A DNA stretch of 47,571 nt from Bacillota bacterium (GTDB taxonomy: Bacteria > Bacillota > Clostridia > Christensenellales > SZUA-584), in assembly GCA_023416745.1 (NCBI GenBank), contig JAEZHF010000059.1, forward strand, positions 1 to 47,571. The letters run 5' to 3'. Under the pieces are notes generated by a model. That model did no database searches. It saw only the letters and a program-made list of their open reading frames with translations, and was not told the DNA's origin. A program made the translations under genes and the position numbers. Each line of letters starts with the position of its first letter. Positions within the stretch are counted from its first letter, which is position 1. Positions 17,090 to 25,657 of the stretch are shown here, piece after piece.

Positions 17090-17443
17090 ATGTTTAGATC
17101 GTTTCTCTGCGCATTCAAAGGCATTCTCAAAACGCTGAAGACCGAGCGTAACTTTCGGATCATGCTGGTTTTCTTCGTGCTCATCGTCGCCGCAGGCTTC
17201 ATATTTCGCATAAGCGGCTGGGAATGGGCTGCCGTGCTGATCTGCTCAGGCGGTGTACTGTCGCTGGAGATGATCAACACGGCCATTGAAAGCCTGACCG
17301 ATCTGGCCACGACGCAGCGACATCCGCTGGCTGAGAAGGCCAAGGATATTGCCGCCGGAGCTGTGCTTGTGTTCTCCTCCCTCTCACTGACCATTGGGCT
17401 GATCATCTTTATTCCGCATGTGATCAGGCTTTTCAGCCGATAA
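17090..17443 (+). CDS. dgkA: Diacylglycerol/undecaprenol kinase (DgkA family)
   Basis: 117 residues with three hydrophobic segments. The family signature EMINTAIESLTDL and KDIAAGAVLV is clear. In Gram-positive bacteria this small integral membrane kinase phosphorylates undecaprenol, recycling the cell wall lipid carrier, rather than diacylglycerol. The start has GGTGG six bases upstream. The stop codon is directly followed, in the same frame, by a fragment of a TetR regulator (17444-17674), which suggests a deletion joined them. Usual Bacillota neighbours (ybeY, era, cdd) are not here. Confidence 0.9.
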   Translation: MFRSFLCAFKGILKTLKTERNFRIMLVFFVLIVAAGFIFRISGWEWAAVLICSGGVLSLEMINTAIESLTDLATTQRHPLAEKAKDIAAGAVLVFSSLSLTIGLIIFIPHVIRLFSR

Positions 17444-17674
17444 ATTGATCCGGAACTACTGGAGCCGATCAGAACACGGTTTGAGCGAATTCTGCGCGAG
17501 ACAACTGTGGCGGCACCCACGCCGGAACTGGGTACGTTCGTACGGCTCTGCATGGACGGCTTGTGGTATGCGCAGATGCATCAATTCGCCCAGCCCTCGG
17601 CGGAGCTTTGTGAGCTGCTGCAGGAGCTGGCTTACACGAACCATACACCAATAAATGACGAAGGGAGTCAATGT
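17444..17674 (+). pseudogene. Remnant of a TetR-family regulator (C-terminal part only)
   Basis: The frame that begins right after the dgkA stop translates as a TetR-like C-terminus: DPELLEPIRTRFERILR, then PELGTFVRLCMDGLWYAQ and QPSAELCELLQELA. Such RLCMDGLW helices are typical of the ligand-binding, dimerising domain of TetR regulators. No start, no ribosome site and no helix-turn-helix precede it, so about two thirds of the gene is missing. It has no stop of its own and runs in frame into the GNAT gene. TetR-GNAT pairs are common, so this was probably its regulator. A GTG at 17507 could be read as a start of a fusion, but it lacks a ribosome site. Confidence 0.55.
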
Positions 17675-18286
17675 ATGGAGATCATCAATCTAATGCCACA
17701 ACACAAGAAACGTGCCGCGCGGGTAGTGGCCGATGCTTTTTTCGATTATCCGTCTTTTATTCACTATTTCCCAGACATAAAACGCCGAATACGCTGGCTT
17801 GTCTGGTATATGGAGTGCGTCATAAAAAGTGCCCTCACCTACGGAGAAGCATGGGTGACGGAAGATTTTTCTGGGGTTCTATTATTCCTGCCACCGAGCC
17901 ACACCCGACTGTCCGACTGGGATTTCGTAAGGTGTGGATTTCTTATATTGCCGCTGGCAATTGGACTCCGCAGGTATCCCGGAGTGGACGAATGCGAAAA
18001 TCACGTGGCCGATGCACACGAAAAGCTATTGGCCGGACGGCCTCACTACTACCTGTGGAGCCTCACTGTTGACCCTACTAAGCAGCGCACCGGTTCCGGC
18101 AAGGCACTTTTGGACAGCTTTCTGGCAAAGACGGACAGCGAGAGTCTGCCAGTCTATCTGGAAACGCATAAGCAGGAGAACGTGACCTATTATGAAAGAT
18201 ACGGCTTTAAGTGTATCCTTGCCGAAACCATTCCGAAGCACAACTTAAAATTCTGGTGCCTGCTGCGTGAACCGGGTGGAGTGTAG
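17675..18286 (+). CDS. GNAT-family N-acetyltransferase
   Basis: 203 residues from ATG 17675, where AAGGGAG lies seven bases upstream. The acetyl-CoA site is visible in motif A: LWSLTVDPTKQRTGSGKALL, giving the Q/RxxGxG/A loop, and YYERYGFK near the C-terminus is the usual motif B tyrosine region. The long N-terminal half with VVADAFFDYPSFIHYFPD resembles GNAT proteins of unknown substrate. It may have been controlled by the TetR regulator whose remnant precedes it; if that regulator is gone, expression may be constitutive or lost. Confidence 0.8.
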   Translation: MEIINLMPQHKKRAARVVADAFFDYPSFIHYFPDIKRRIRWLVWYMECVIKSALTYGEAWVTEDFSGVLLFLPPSHTRLSDWDFVRCGFLILPLAIGLRRYPGVDECENHVADAHEKLLAGRPHYYLWSLTVDPTKQRTGSGKALLDSFLAKTDSESLPVYLETHKQENVTYYERYGFKCILAETIPKHNLKFWCLLREPGGV

Positions 18287-18314
18287 CAAATCCGCCGTAT
18301 CCCATATCGCTATA

Positions 18315-18364
18315 CAAAAAGACCTCCAATGTCCGCTGAATCGCCAGCAAGCGCCGGAGGCCTT
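18315..18364 (-). terminator. Terminator at the end of the ilv operon
   Basis: On the minus strand AAGGCCTCC (18364-18356) pairs with GGAGGTCTT (18327-18319), one G-U pair, followed by T residues. The loop is 28 bases and may hold further structure. It may also stop the convergent GNAT transcript. Confidence 0.6.
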
Positions 18365-18385
18365 ATTCATTTGCATGCTGCGCGG

Positions 18386-20041
18386 TCAGGATATGCTCAT
18401 CACGATGTTGTCGATGGATGAGCCGGGCGCCACCATGGGCAGCACCATCGTGTCCTGCGCGATCTCGATGTGGATGAGGCAGGGGCCATTCGCCTCCAGC
18501 GCTTCTTTCAGCGCCTCGCGGAAGCCATCAACGGTATCCGCCTTCTTCGTCAGCGCATAGCCAAAGCCCTTGGCGATCGTGCAGAAGTCGATAGCGGGCA
18601 GTGTGGTCTCCGAGTGCCGTCCTTTGAAAAACAGCGTCTGCCACTGGCGCACCATGCCCAGCGTTTTGTTATCCAGCAGTATCGTGATCACCGGCAGTTC
18701 GTAGCGCGTCGTGGTGGCCATCTCGTTGAGGTTCATGCGGAAGCTGCCGTCGCCCGTGATGTGCAGCACACGCTTACCGGGGCAGGCGCACTGCGCGCCG
18801 ATCGCCGCGCCGAGGCCGTAACCCATCGTCCCGAGTCCGCCCGATGTCACGAAAGTGTCATGCTTTTTAAACGGGTAGTACTGCGCCGTCCACATCTGGT
18901 GCTGGCCAACATCTGTCACGATGATCGTGTCCTCACCCATCAGCTCATTGATCGTGCGCATGATGTTGCGCGGCATATGATCCATAGGAATGTGCGCCTC
19001 GTTCTCCGCCTTCCACTCCGCCACACTCTTCACCCATTCATCGTGTGACTTTTCGGGCACCGCCGCCACGATCTGCTGCAGCGCGCACTTGATATCCTGT
19101 ATCATGGAGACGTGCGCCGGAATGTTCTTATTGATCTCAGATGCATCGATGTCGATCTGGATGATCTTCGCGTGGGCGGCAAACGTGTTGGGATCGCCTG
19201 TCACACGGTCGGAGAAGCGCGCGCCCAGCACGATCAGCAGGTCGCAGGCCTGAAACGCCATGTTGCTGGCCTTAGTGCCATGCATGCCCACCATGCCCAT
19301 ACTCAAGGCGTGGCCGGACGGGAATGAGCCCACTGCCATCAGCGAGCAGGCCACCGGCGCATCAATGCGCTCCGCCAGCGCAAACAGTTCGTCCGCTGCG
19401 TGCGACAGCACCACGCCGCCACCCGCGAATATGACCGGGCGTTCCGCTTGAGACACCAGCTGCTTTATCTCCTCGATGGGTATGTCAGTCAGCTTACACG
19501 CCATATTCATCGGGCCATCCGGCGCAATATAGTCTGTTGTCTGCGTAAATATGTCGCTGGTGATGTCGATCAGCACCGGGCCGGGACGCCCCGACCGCGC
19601 GAACGCGAATGCCTCGCGGAACACCTCGGATATCTTATCCACGCTCTTGATTTGGTAGTTGTGCTTGGTGATGGGCATCGTGACGCCCATGATGTCCACT
19701 TCCTGAAAGCTGTCCCGTCCCAGCAGGTCCGCCGGGACGTTGCCGGTGATAGCGACGATGGGTATCGAATCCATGTACGCCGTCGCGAGACCGGTGACGA
19801 GGTTGGTGGAGCCGGGGCCGGACGTCGCGATGCATACGCCGACGTTGCCGGTGGCGCGTGCGTAACCGTCCGCCGCGTGCGATGCGCCCTGCTCGTGCGC
19901 CGTCTCAACGTGCTCGATCATGTTTTCGTCGTACAGCGCGTCGTACAGCTTGATGACCTTGCCGCCCGGATAACCGAACACGGTCGTCACGTTCTCGCGC
20001 TTCAAGCACTCCATGATGATTTGAACGCCTGTCAACTTCAT
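18386..20041 (-). CDS. ilvB: Acetolactate synthase large (catalytic) subunit
   Basis: 551 residues, full length. Seen: the catalytic glutamate region VETAHEQGASHAADGYAR, the SGPGSTN loop, the central FAD/nucleotide domain with GARFSDRVTG, and the TPP motif GDGSFRMNLNEMATTTRY. It condenses two pyruvates to acetolactate (valine/leucine) or pyruvate and 2-oxobutyrate to acetohydroxybutyrate (isoleucine). It is the last gene of the operon, although its regulatory subunit IlvN is the first, six genes upstream. The start lies 13 bases after the ilvD stop, with GGGGGA close upstream. Confidence 0.97.
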   Translation of the reverse strand: MKLTGVQIIMECLKRENVTTVFGYPGGKVIKLYDALYDENMIEHVETAHEQGASHAADGYARATGNVGVCIATSGPGSTNLVTGLATAYMDSIPIVAITGNVPADLLGRDSFQEVDIMGVTMPITKHNYQIKSVDKISEVFREAFAFARSGRPGPVLIDITSDIFTQTTDYIAPDGPMNMACKLTDIPIEEIKQLVSQAERPVIFAGGGVVLSHAADELFALAERIDAPVACSLMAVGSFPSGHALSMGMVGMHGTKASNMAFQACDLLIVLGARFSDRVTGDPNTFAAHAKIIQIDIDASEINKNIPAHVSMIQDIKCALQQIVAAVPEKSHDEWVKSVAEWKAENEAHIPMDHMPRNIMRTINELMGEDTIIVTDVGQHQMWTAQYYPFKKHDTFVTSGGLGTMGYGLGAAIGAQCACPGKRVLHITGDGSFRMNLNEMATTTRYELPVITILLDNKTLGMVRQWQTLFFKGRHSETTLPAIDFCTIAKGFGYALTKKADTVDGFREALKEALEANGPCLIHIEIAQDTMVLPMVAPGSSIDNIVMSIS

Positions 20042-20054
20042 AATAGTTCCCCCT

Positions 20055-21716
20055 TTACCGCAGCACGGCTCCCTTGTCCGCCGAGGACACCAGCCGTGCG
20101 TATCGTCCGAGCCAGCCCGATTTCACACTGAGCTCCCGTATGGGCAGCGCCGACAAACGCGCTTTTATTGTGGCATCGTCCACCAGCAGCTGCAACCGCC
20201 GTGCCGGTATATCGATGTCGATAGTATCTCCTTCTTCGATGACGGCAATCACGCCGCCGGACTGCGCCTCCGGCGATACGTGGCCGATAGCCGCGCCGCG
20301 TGTCGCGCCCGAGAAGCGCCCGTCGGTGATGAGCGCCACCGTCTTGTCCTTGCCCATACCGGCCAGCGCCGACGTGGGCCCCAGCATCTCGCGCATGCCC
20401 GGCCCGCCCGCGGGGCCTTCGTAGCGGATGACCACGACGTCGCCATCGTGGATCTGTCCTGCGTATATTGCTTTGATCGCTTCTTCCTCACTCTCAAACA
20501 CGCGCGCAGGCCCCTGATGTTTCATCATCTCGGGAGCCACGGCGGACTGTTTGACCACCGCGCCGTCCGTGGCGATGTTGCCGCGCAGCACCGCGATCCC
20601 GCCTCCCTTGGAATAAGGCTCCGACACGTTGCGAACCACCTTGGTGTCGAGTATGCGGCAGCCCTTCACGGCTTCGCCCATCGTCACGCCGTTCACTGTC
20701 ATCGTGCTGCCGTCAATGAGTTTGTTGTCCAGCAGCTCGGCCAGCACGGCGTACACGCCGCCCGCGTCGTACAGGTCCACCAGATGCGTCTGGCTGGCGG
20801 GCGCAAGGCGGCACAGGTTGGGCGTACGGCGGCTGACCGCGTCCACAAGATCAAGACTGAGTTCCACGCCGCATTCGTTCGCGATGGCGGGCAGGTGCAG
20901 CACCGAATTGGTGGAGCAGCCGAGCGCCATATCCAGCGCCAGTCCGTTCTCAAACGCTTTCGCTGTCATGATATCGAGCGGTTTTATATCCGCAGCCAGC
21001 AGCTTCATCAGTTGCTCGCCGCTCTCCTTGGCGAAGCGGATGCGTGCGCCGTGTACCGCTGCGATGGTGCCGTTGCCGCTCATCGCCATACCGATGGCTT
21101 CCGTCAGACAGTTCATGCTGTTGGCCGTGAACATACCAGAGCAGGAACCGCAGCCGGGGCAAACGCTGTTCTCCAGCTTTTTGAGATCGTCTTCTGTCAT
21201 ATTGCCCGCGGTATACGCGCCCACCGCTTCAAAGGCGGTGGTCAGGCTGGCGTCTCTCCCCTGCAGATCCTTGCCGGGCAGCATGGGGCCGCCGCTGCAG
21301 AATATGGACGGCCTGTTGAGCCGTGCCGCCGCCATCAGCATGCCGGGGACGATCTTGTCGCAGTTGGGAACGAACGCCACCGCATCAAAGCCGTGCGCGG
21401 TGACCATGGATTCGATGGAGTCCGCGATCAGTTCGCGCGAGGCGAGCGAATACTTCATGCCGGCGTGCCCCATCGCAATGCCGTCGCACACGCCGATGGA
21501 CGGTATCATTACGGGTGTGCCGCCTGCGGAACGGATGCCGTCCGCCACCGCTTTGGCGATCTTGTCCAGATGCGCGTGGCCGGGCACGATCTCGCTCGCG
21601 GCGTGCACCACGGCTACCAGCGGGCGTTCCAGCTCGCTGTCGGTGTAGCCCATCGCTTTGAACAATGACCGGTGCGGCGTTCTGTCCGCGCCTTTTTTTA
21701 CGCTGTCGCTGATCAT
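20055..21716 (-). CDS. ilvD: Dihydroxy-acid dehydratase
   Basis: 553 residues. FeS ligand motifs are visible: VPNCDKIVPGMLMAAARLNR and CPGCGSCSGMFTANSMNCL. The conserved HVSPEAQSGG and GRFSGATRG regions lie near the C-terminus. It dehydrates dihydroxyisovalerate and dihydroxymethylvalerate to the 2-oxo acids of valine and isoleucine. It starts one base after the leuB stop, so the two are translationally linked. The first residues MISDSVKKGADRTPHRSLF are typical. Confidence 0.97.
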   Translation of the reverse strand: MISDSVKKGADRTPHRSLFKAMGYTDSELERPLVAVVHAASEIVPGHAHLDKIAKAVADGIRSAGGTPVMIPSIGVCDGIAMGHAGMKYSLASRELIADSIESMVTAHGFDAVAFVPNCDKIVPGMLMAAARLNRPSIFCSGGPMLPGKDLQGRDASLTTAFEAVGAYTAGNMTEDDLKKLENSVCPGCGSCSGMFTANSMNCLTEAIGMAMSGNGTIAAVHGARIRFAKESGEQLMKLLAADIKPLDIMTAKAFENGLALDMALGCSTNSVLHLPAIANECGVELSLDLVDAVSRRTPNLCRLAPASQTHLVDLYDAGGVYAVLAELLDNKLIDGSTMTVNGVTMGEAVKGCRILDTKVVRNVSEPYSKGGGIAVLRGNIATDGAVVKQSAVAPEMMKHQGPARVFESEEEAIKAIYAGQIHDGDVVVIRYEGPAGGPGMREMLGPTSALAGMGKDKTVALITDGRFSGATRGAAIGHVSPEAQSGGVIAVIEEGDTIDIDIPARRLQLLVDDATIKARLSALPIRELSVKSGWLGRYARLVSSADKGAVLR

Positions 21717-21717
21717 A

Positions 21718-22782
21718 TTAATCCTCCAGTCCGGCGAGCACTCTGTCCGTCATCTCTTTGGTAGACAGCGCGGCCTCGCCTTTCAGGGCGATATCCCCTG
21801 TTCTTGCGCCGCCCGTCAGCGCAGCGTCCACCGCGGCCTCAATGGCCTTGGCGGCGTCCTCCTGCCCCAGCGAGTAGCGCAGCATCATCGCGGCAGATAA
21901 TATTGTCGCCAGCGGATTCGCGATGCCTTTGCCCGCGATATCCGGCGCGGAGCCGTGCACCGGCTCATACATACCGCGCGTGCCTTCGCCCAGGCTGGCG
22001 GATGGCAGCATGCCGATGGAGCCGGTGATCATCGCCGCTTCGTCGGACAGTATATCGCCGAACATGTTCTCCGTCACGATGACGTCGAACTGTTTGGGGT
22101 TGCGCACCAGCTGCATCGCCGCGTTGTCCACGTACATGTGGGACAGCGTGATCTCTGGGTATTCCGCCGCGACCTCGGCGACCACCTTGCGCCACAGCCG
22201 TGACGATTCCAGTATGTTCGCTTTGTCAACGCTCATAACCTTTTTATCACGCACCATTGCCGTTTTCATGGCGACGTGTGCGATGCGGCGCACCTCCGGT
22301 TCGGTGTAGCTCATGGTGTCGTAGGCCCAGTCTTCGCCGCGTTCCTTCTTGCCGAAGTAGATGCCGCCCGTCAGTTCGCGGATCACGATGATGTCGAGGC
22401 CGCCCTCGGTCAGCTCCGGTTTCAGCGGGCAGGCCGATGCCAGTTGGTTGAACAGCACTGCGGGGCGCAGGTTCGCAAACAATCCCAACTCGCCGCGCAG
22501 GCCCAGCAGCGCTTTTTCCGGCCGCATGTCGGACGGCAGCGTATCCCATTTGTCGCCGCCCACCGCGCCCAGCAGCACCGCGTCGCTGGCCTTCGCGCCT
22601 TCGAGCGTTTCTTCAGGCAGCGGCTTGCCAACAGAGTCGATGGCGCAGCCGCCTGCGAGGTACTCCGTGTAGTTCAGCTCGAAGCCGAATTTCTTCGAAG
22701 CGGCGTTCAGCACGCGTATCGTTTCCCTTACCACCTCCGGGCCGATGCCGTCGCCCGGTATCACAGCTATATTGTAGCTCAT
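21718..22782 (-). CDS. leuB: 3-isopropylmalate dehydrogenase (probably also methylmalate dehydrogenase)
   Basis: 354 residues. Starts YNIAVIPGDGIGPEVV; RELTGGIYFG and the NAD-binding EPVHGSAPDIAGKGIANP motif place it in the isopropylmalate dehydrogenase family. In leucine synthesis it oxidises 3-isopropylmalate; in the citramalate route to isoleucine the same enzyme oxidises erythro-3-methylmalate. It lies downstream of cimA, which supports the second role, while leuC and leuD are absent from the window. Upstream is a 197-base gap filled by a structured repeat. Confidence 0.95.
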   Translation of the reverse strand: MSYNIAVIPGDGIGPEVVRETIRVLNAASKKFGFELNYTEYLAGGCAIDSVGKPLPEETLEGAKASDAVLLGAVGGDKWDTLPSDMRPEKALLGLRGELGLFANLRPAVLFNQLASACPLKPELTEGGLDIIVIRELTGGIYFGKKERGEDWAYDTMSYTEPEVRRIAHVAMKTAMVRDKKVMSVDKANILESSRLWRKVVAEVAAEYPEITLSHMYVDNAAMQLVRNPKQFDVIVTENMFGDILSDEAAMITGSIGMLPSASLGEGTRGMYEPVHGSAPDIAGKGIANPLATILSAAMMLRYSLGQEDAAKAIEAAVDAALTGGARTGDIALKGEAALSTKEMTDRVLAGLED

Positions 22783-22807
22783 GCGGTTTCTCCTTATGTC
22801 GAGTTCA

Positions 22808-22960
22808 AAGACCTTGGAGGCTCCGCCCCTTTAACCCCCGCTTAAGGGATACACCCCTTAAGAATCCATCAGGAAAATGCCTAAGGCATTTTCCTATATC
22901 TTTTGCTTCTTTTCTTAAAGAAAAGGAGCAGGAGTTTGAGTGCAGCGCCCTCAAGGTCTT
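22808..22960 (+). repeat. Structured intergenic repeat, copy A, with terminal inverted repeats
   Basis: A 153-base element inside the ilv operon (between cimA and leuB). The ends AAGACCTTGGAGG (22808-22820) and CCCTCAAGGTCTT (22948-22960) form near-perfect terminal inverted repeats. Inside are hairpins CTTAAGGG/CCCTTAAG (22841-22862), GGAAAATGCC/GGCATTTTCC (22872-22894) and a weaker TGCTTCTTTTCTT/AGAAAAGGAGCA pair. Related copies lie at 34427 and 38705. It has no coding capacity. Confidence 0.8.
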
Positions 22961-22979
22961 ACTTATTATTATCTCTGTC

Positions 22980-24536
22980 CTAACTCAGCAGCACGTGGTC
23001 GATGGAGTCGATCAGCGCTAAAAGGCTCGCCTCGATAACGTCCGACGACACACCCATCGTGCGCCAGTAATCCTTGCCGTTTGAGGACTCTATGACGACG
23101 CGCACCCTGGCTGCTGTGGCCGCGTTGCCGTTCAGCACACGCACGCGGTAGTCCGTCAGCGACACGTCGTTGAGTGCCGGGAAGAACGTCCCCAGCGCCT
23201 CACGCAGCGCTTTGTCCAGTGCATTCACCGGGCCGTTGCCCTCTGCCGCCGCCATCCGCGTTTCGCCGTCCACATTCACCTTGACCACAGCGTGCACGCC
23301 GAACGTGTCCGCATGCGACGGCTCGTCGTTCACCTTGAAGTGTATCAGCGAAAACATGGGCTCGCGCAGCCCCAGTTCCTTCATCACGAACAGCTTAAAG
23401 CTGCTTTCCGCGCCCTCAAAGCTGTAGCCTTCGCTTTCCAGCTGTTTGAGCTTCTCCATCAGGCGGCCCACCTTATTTTTGTCCGCCGCAACCTCAGGAA
23501 ATTCGTCCTTAAGCTTCTCAGCCATGGCGGACTTTCCTGCCACTTCGGACAACAGAAACTCGCGGCTGTTGCCCACCAGAGACGGCTCGATATGCTCAAA
23601 GCTGCCTTTGGCCTTACGCAGCCCGTCGATGTGCATGCCGCCCTTATGAGCGAACGCGTTGCGCCCCACGTAGGGCAGCGTTTCATCGAACGGCAGGTTG
23701 GTGATCTCCGCCGCCTCGCGGGAAACCGTGTACAACCGCGAGATGCTCTCCCCGATGCAGTCATAGCCCATTTTGAGCTGCAGGTTGGGGATGATGGACG
23801 ACAGGCGCGCGTTGCCGCTGCGCTCGCCGTATCCCAGCAGCGTGCCCTGTACATGGCGCACACCCAGTTTCACCGCCGTGACGGAGTTCGCCACCGCCAG
23901 CTCCGTGTCGTTGTGCGCGTGGATGCCCAGCTTGGTGTCCACCGCTTCCAGCGACGCTTTCACTGCTTCGGCCAGCTCGTTCGGCATGGTGCCGCCGTTG
24001 GTATCGCACAGCACCAGCACATCCGCGCCCGCTTTGGCCGCGCTTTTCAGTACTTCAAGCGCATAGCCGGGGTTGGCCTTGTAGCCGTCGAAGAAATGCT
24101 CCGCGTCGAATATCACCTCACGCCCCGTCTCCTTCAGAAAGCGCAGCGTGTCGTATATCATCGAGAGATTTTCCTCCAGCGTGGTGCCTAAAACCTCCAG
24201 AGCGTGCAAATCCCACGCCTTGCCGAACACGGCCACCGCACCGGTGCCCGCGTCCGTGAGCGCTTTCACGCCCGCGTCTTCCTCCACCCGCGTATCCTTT
24301 CGGCGCGTGCTTCCGAAGGCCACCAGCCGGGCGTTTTTCAGCTCCAGCTTACCCGCTTCTTCAAAGAACTGCCGCTCCTTGGGGTTGGAGGCGGGGTTGC
24401 CCGCTTCAATATAGTCCACGCCGAGACCGTCCAGCAGCTTTAACATATGCAGCTTGTCGGACAGCGAATAGTTGATGCCGCGCGCCTGAGCGCCGTCCCG
24501 CAGGGTGGAATCAAAAACATCTACCTTAACAGACAT
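22980..24536 (-). CDS. cimA: (R)-citramalate synthase
   Basis: 518 residues. The N-terminus VDVFDSTLRDGAQARGINYS is the DRDG-type catalytic motif in its CimA form, and GIHAHNDTELAVANS supplies the metal-binding HxH. The C-terminal third is the allosteric domain found in isopropylmalate and citramalate synthases, likely binding isoleucine. The enzyme joins pyruvate and acetyl-CoA to citramalate, the entry to threonine-independent isoleucine synthesis. LeuA differs in the N-terminal motif; the GAQARG and GKAWDLHALEVL segments favour CimA. A transcribed repeat element follows before leuB. Confidence 0.92.
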   Translation of the reverse strand: MSVKVDVFDSTLRDGAQARGINYSLSDKLHMLKLLDGLGVDYIEAGNPASNPKERQFFEEAGKLELKNARLVAFGSTRRKDTRVEEDAGVKALTDAGTGAVAVFGKAWDLHALEVLGTTLEENLSMIYDTLRFLKETGREVIFDAEHFFDGYKANPGYALEVLKSAAKAGADVLVLCDTNGGTMPNELAEAVKASLEAVDTKLGIHAHNDTELAVANSVTAVKLGVRHVQGTLLGYGERSGNARLSSIIPNLQLKMGYDCIGESISRLYTVSREAAEITNLPFDETLPYVGRNAFAHKGGMHIDGLRKAKGSFEHIEPSLVGNSREFLLSEVAGKSAMAEKLKDEFPEVAADKNKVGRLMEKLKQLESEGYSFEGAESSFKLFVMKELGLREPMFSLIHFKVNDEPSHADTFGVHAVVKVNVDGETRMAAAEGNGPVNALDKALREALGTFFPALNDVSLTDYRVRVLNGNAATAARVRVVIESSNGKDYWRTMGVSSDVIEASLLALIDSIDHVLLS

Positions 24537-24562
24537 ATCGCAACTCCTTTCGGGGTTGTCGG

Positions 24563-24590
24563 TCTGCCGGCTGATTGTTTTGCCGGCAGA
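24563..24590. other. Perfect hairpin between ilvC and cimA
   Basis: TCTGCCGGC (24563-24571) and GCCGGCAGA (24582-24590), nine perfect pairs around a ten-base loop. On the operon strand no T-run follows, so it is more likely an mRNA processing or stability hairpin than a terminator. On the plus strand it is followed by TTTT, but no plus-strand gene ends here. Confidence 0.55.
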
Positions 24591-24602
24591 TTTTATCGGT
24601 GA

Positions 24603-25604
24603 TTAAAATTCGGGTTCCGTCTGCCACGGGAACATTTTTCGAAGCTCCTTGCCCACCTTTTCCACCGGCAGGCTGCGCTCCACACGGCGACGCGCGTTGA
24701 ACGCCGAACGGCCCGCTCTGTTCTCCAGTATCCAGCGGCTGGCAAAATCGCCTTCCTGTATCTCCTTGAGCACCTTCTTCATCTCTTTGCGCGTCTCGTC
24801 GGTGATGATACGCCTTCCGATGGAATAGTCGCCGAACTCTGCCGTGTCGCTGATAGAATAGCGCATATACGAAAGACCGCCCCTGTAGATCATATCCACG
24901 ATGAGCTTCATCTCATGAATGCATTCAAAGTAGGCGCTCTCCGGTTCGTAACCGGCTTCCACCAGCGTGTCGAAGCCTGCCTTCATCAGCTCGGAAACGC
25001 CCCCGCAAAGCACGGCCTGCTCGCCAAAGAGATCCGTCTCCGTCTCTTCGCGGAACGTGGTCGCGAGTATGCCCGCACGGGAACCGCCGATGCCTGCCGC
25101 ATACGCCAGACCCACCTGAAGCGTATCGCCTGTGGGATCCTGATGCACCGCGATAAGGCACGGTACGCCTTTGCCCTCTTGGTATTCAAAACGCACCGTG
25201 TGGCCGGGACCTTTGGGCGCAACCATGAACACGCCCACGTTCGCCGGAGGCTTGATCTGTCCAAAATGGATGTTGAAGCCGTGTGCGAATGCGAGGTATT
25301 TTCCTTCCGCAAGATTGGGCTTCACGGATTCCTCGTAAATTCCGGACTGAAGCTCGTCATTTACCAGTATCATGATAACGTCCGCCATCTTCGTCGCATC
25401 CGCCGCTGTCGCCACTTTTAGCCCGGCGGCTTCCGCTTTCGCCCACGACGGCGAGCCATCGTACAGACCAACAACGACATTGACTCCCGAATCCTTCAGG
25501 TTCAGCGCGTGCGCGTGCCCTTGGCTGCCAAAGCCGATGATCGCAACCGTCTTGTCCGCCAGATACTCCGCCTGGCAATCCGCCTGATAATACAATTTCG
25601 CCAC
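24603..25604 (-). CDS. ilvC: Ketol-acid reductoisomerase
   Basis: 333 residues, class I length. The cofactor loop IIGFGSQGHAHALNLKDSG (about 22-40) is followed by the conserved FAHGFNIHFGQI and VAPKGPGHTVR segments, and the knotted C-terminal domain carries ECIHEMKLIVDMIYRGG with the metal-binding glutamates. It converts acetolactate and acetohydroxybutyrate to dihydroxy acids with NAD(P)H and Mg2+. It is the second gene after ilvN, behind AGGAGAAG. Confidence 0.97.
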   Translation of the reverse strand: MAKLYYQADCQAEYLADKTVAIIGFGSQGHAHALNLKDSGVNVVVGLYDGSPSWAKAEAAGLKVATAADATKMADVIMILVNDELQSGIYEESVKPNLAEGKYLAFAHGFNIHFGQIKPPANVGVFMVAPKGPGHTVRFEYQEGKGVPCLIAVHQDPTGDTLQVGLAYAAGIGGSRAGILATTFREETETDLFGEQAVLCGGVSELMKAGFDTLVEAGYEPESAYFECIHEMKLIVDMIYRGGLSYMRYSISDTAEFGDYSIGRRIITDETRKEMKKVLKEIQEGDFASRWILENRAGRSAFNARRRVERSLPVEKVGKELRKMFPWQTEPEF

Positions 25605-25657
25605 TGTCTTCTTCTCCTTTTATTTGATGTGATTTAATATACTTTTATGTGTGTATG

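Noticed and set aside
17507..18286. A real TetR-GNAT fusion protein starting at GTG 17507
   Set aside because: No ribosome site before the GTG, a good one before ATG 17675, and the TetR part lacks its DNA-binding half.
20280..21668. A 462-codon open frame on the plus strand opposite ilvD
   Set aside because: It lies wholly antisense to a certain ilvD gene, is rich in His, Arg, Gln and Ala as expected from a mirrored high-GC gene, and has no ribosome site.
23292..24191. A 299-codon open frame opposite cimA
   Set aside because: Antisense to a well supported enzyme gene and without a ribosome site or recognisable motif.
24563..24590. Hairpin after ilvC as an operon terminator
   Set aside because: No T-run follows on the operon strand, and cimA continues the same pathway.
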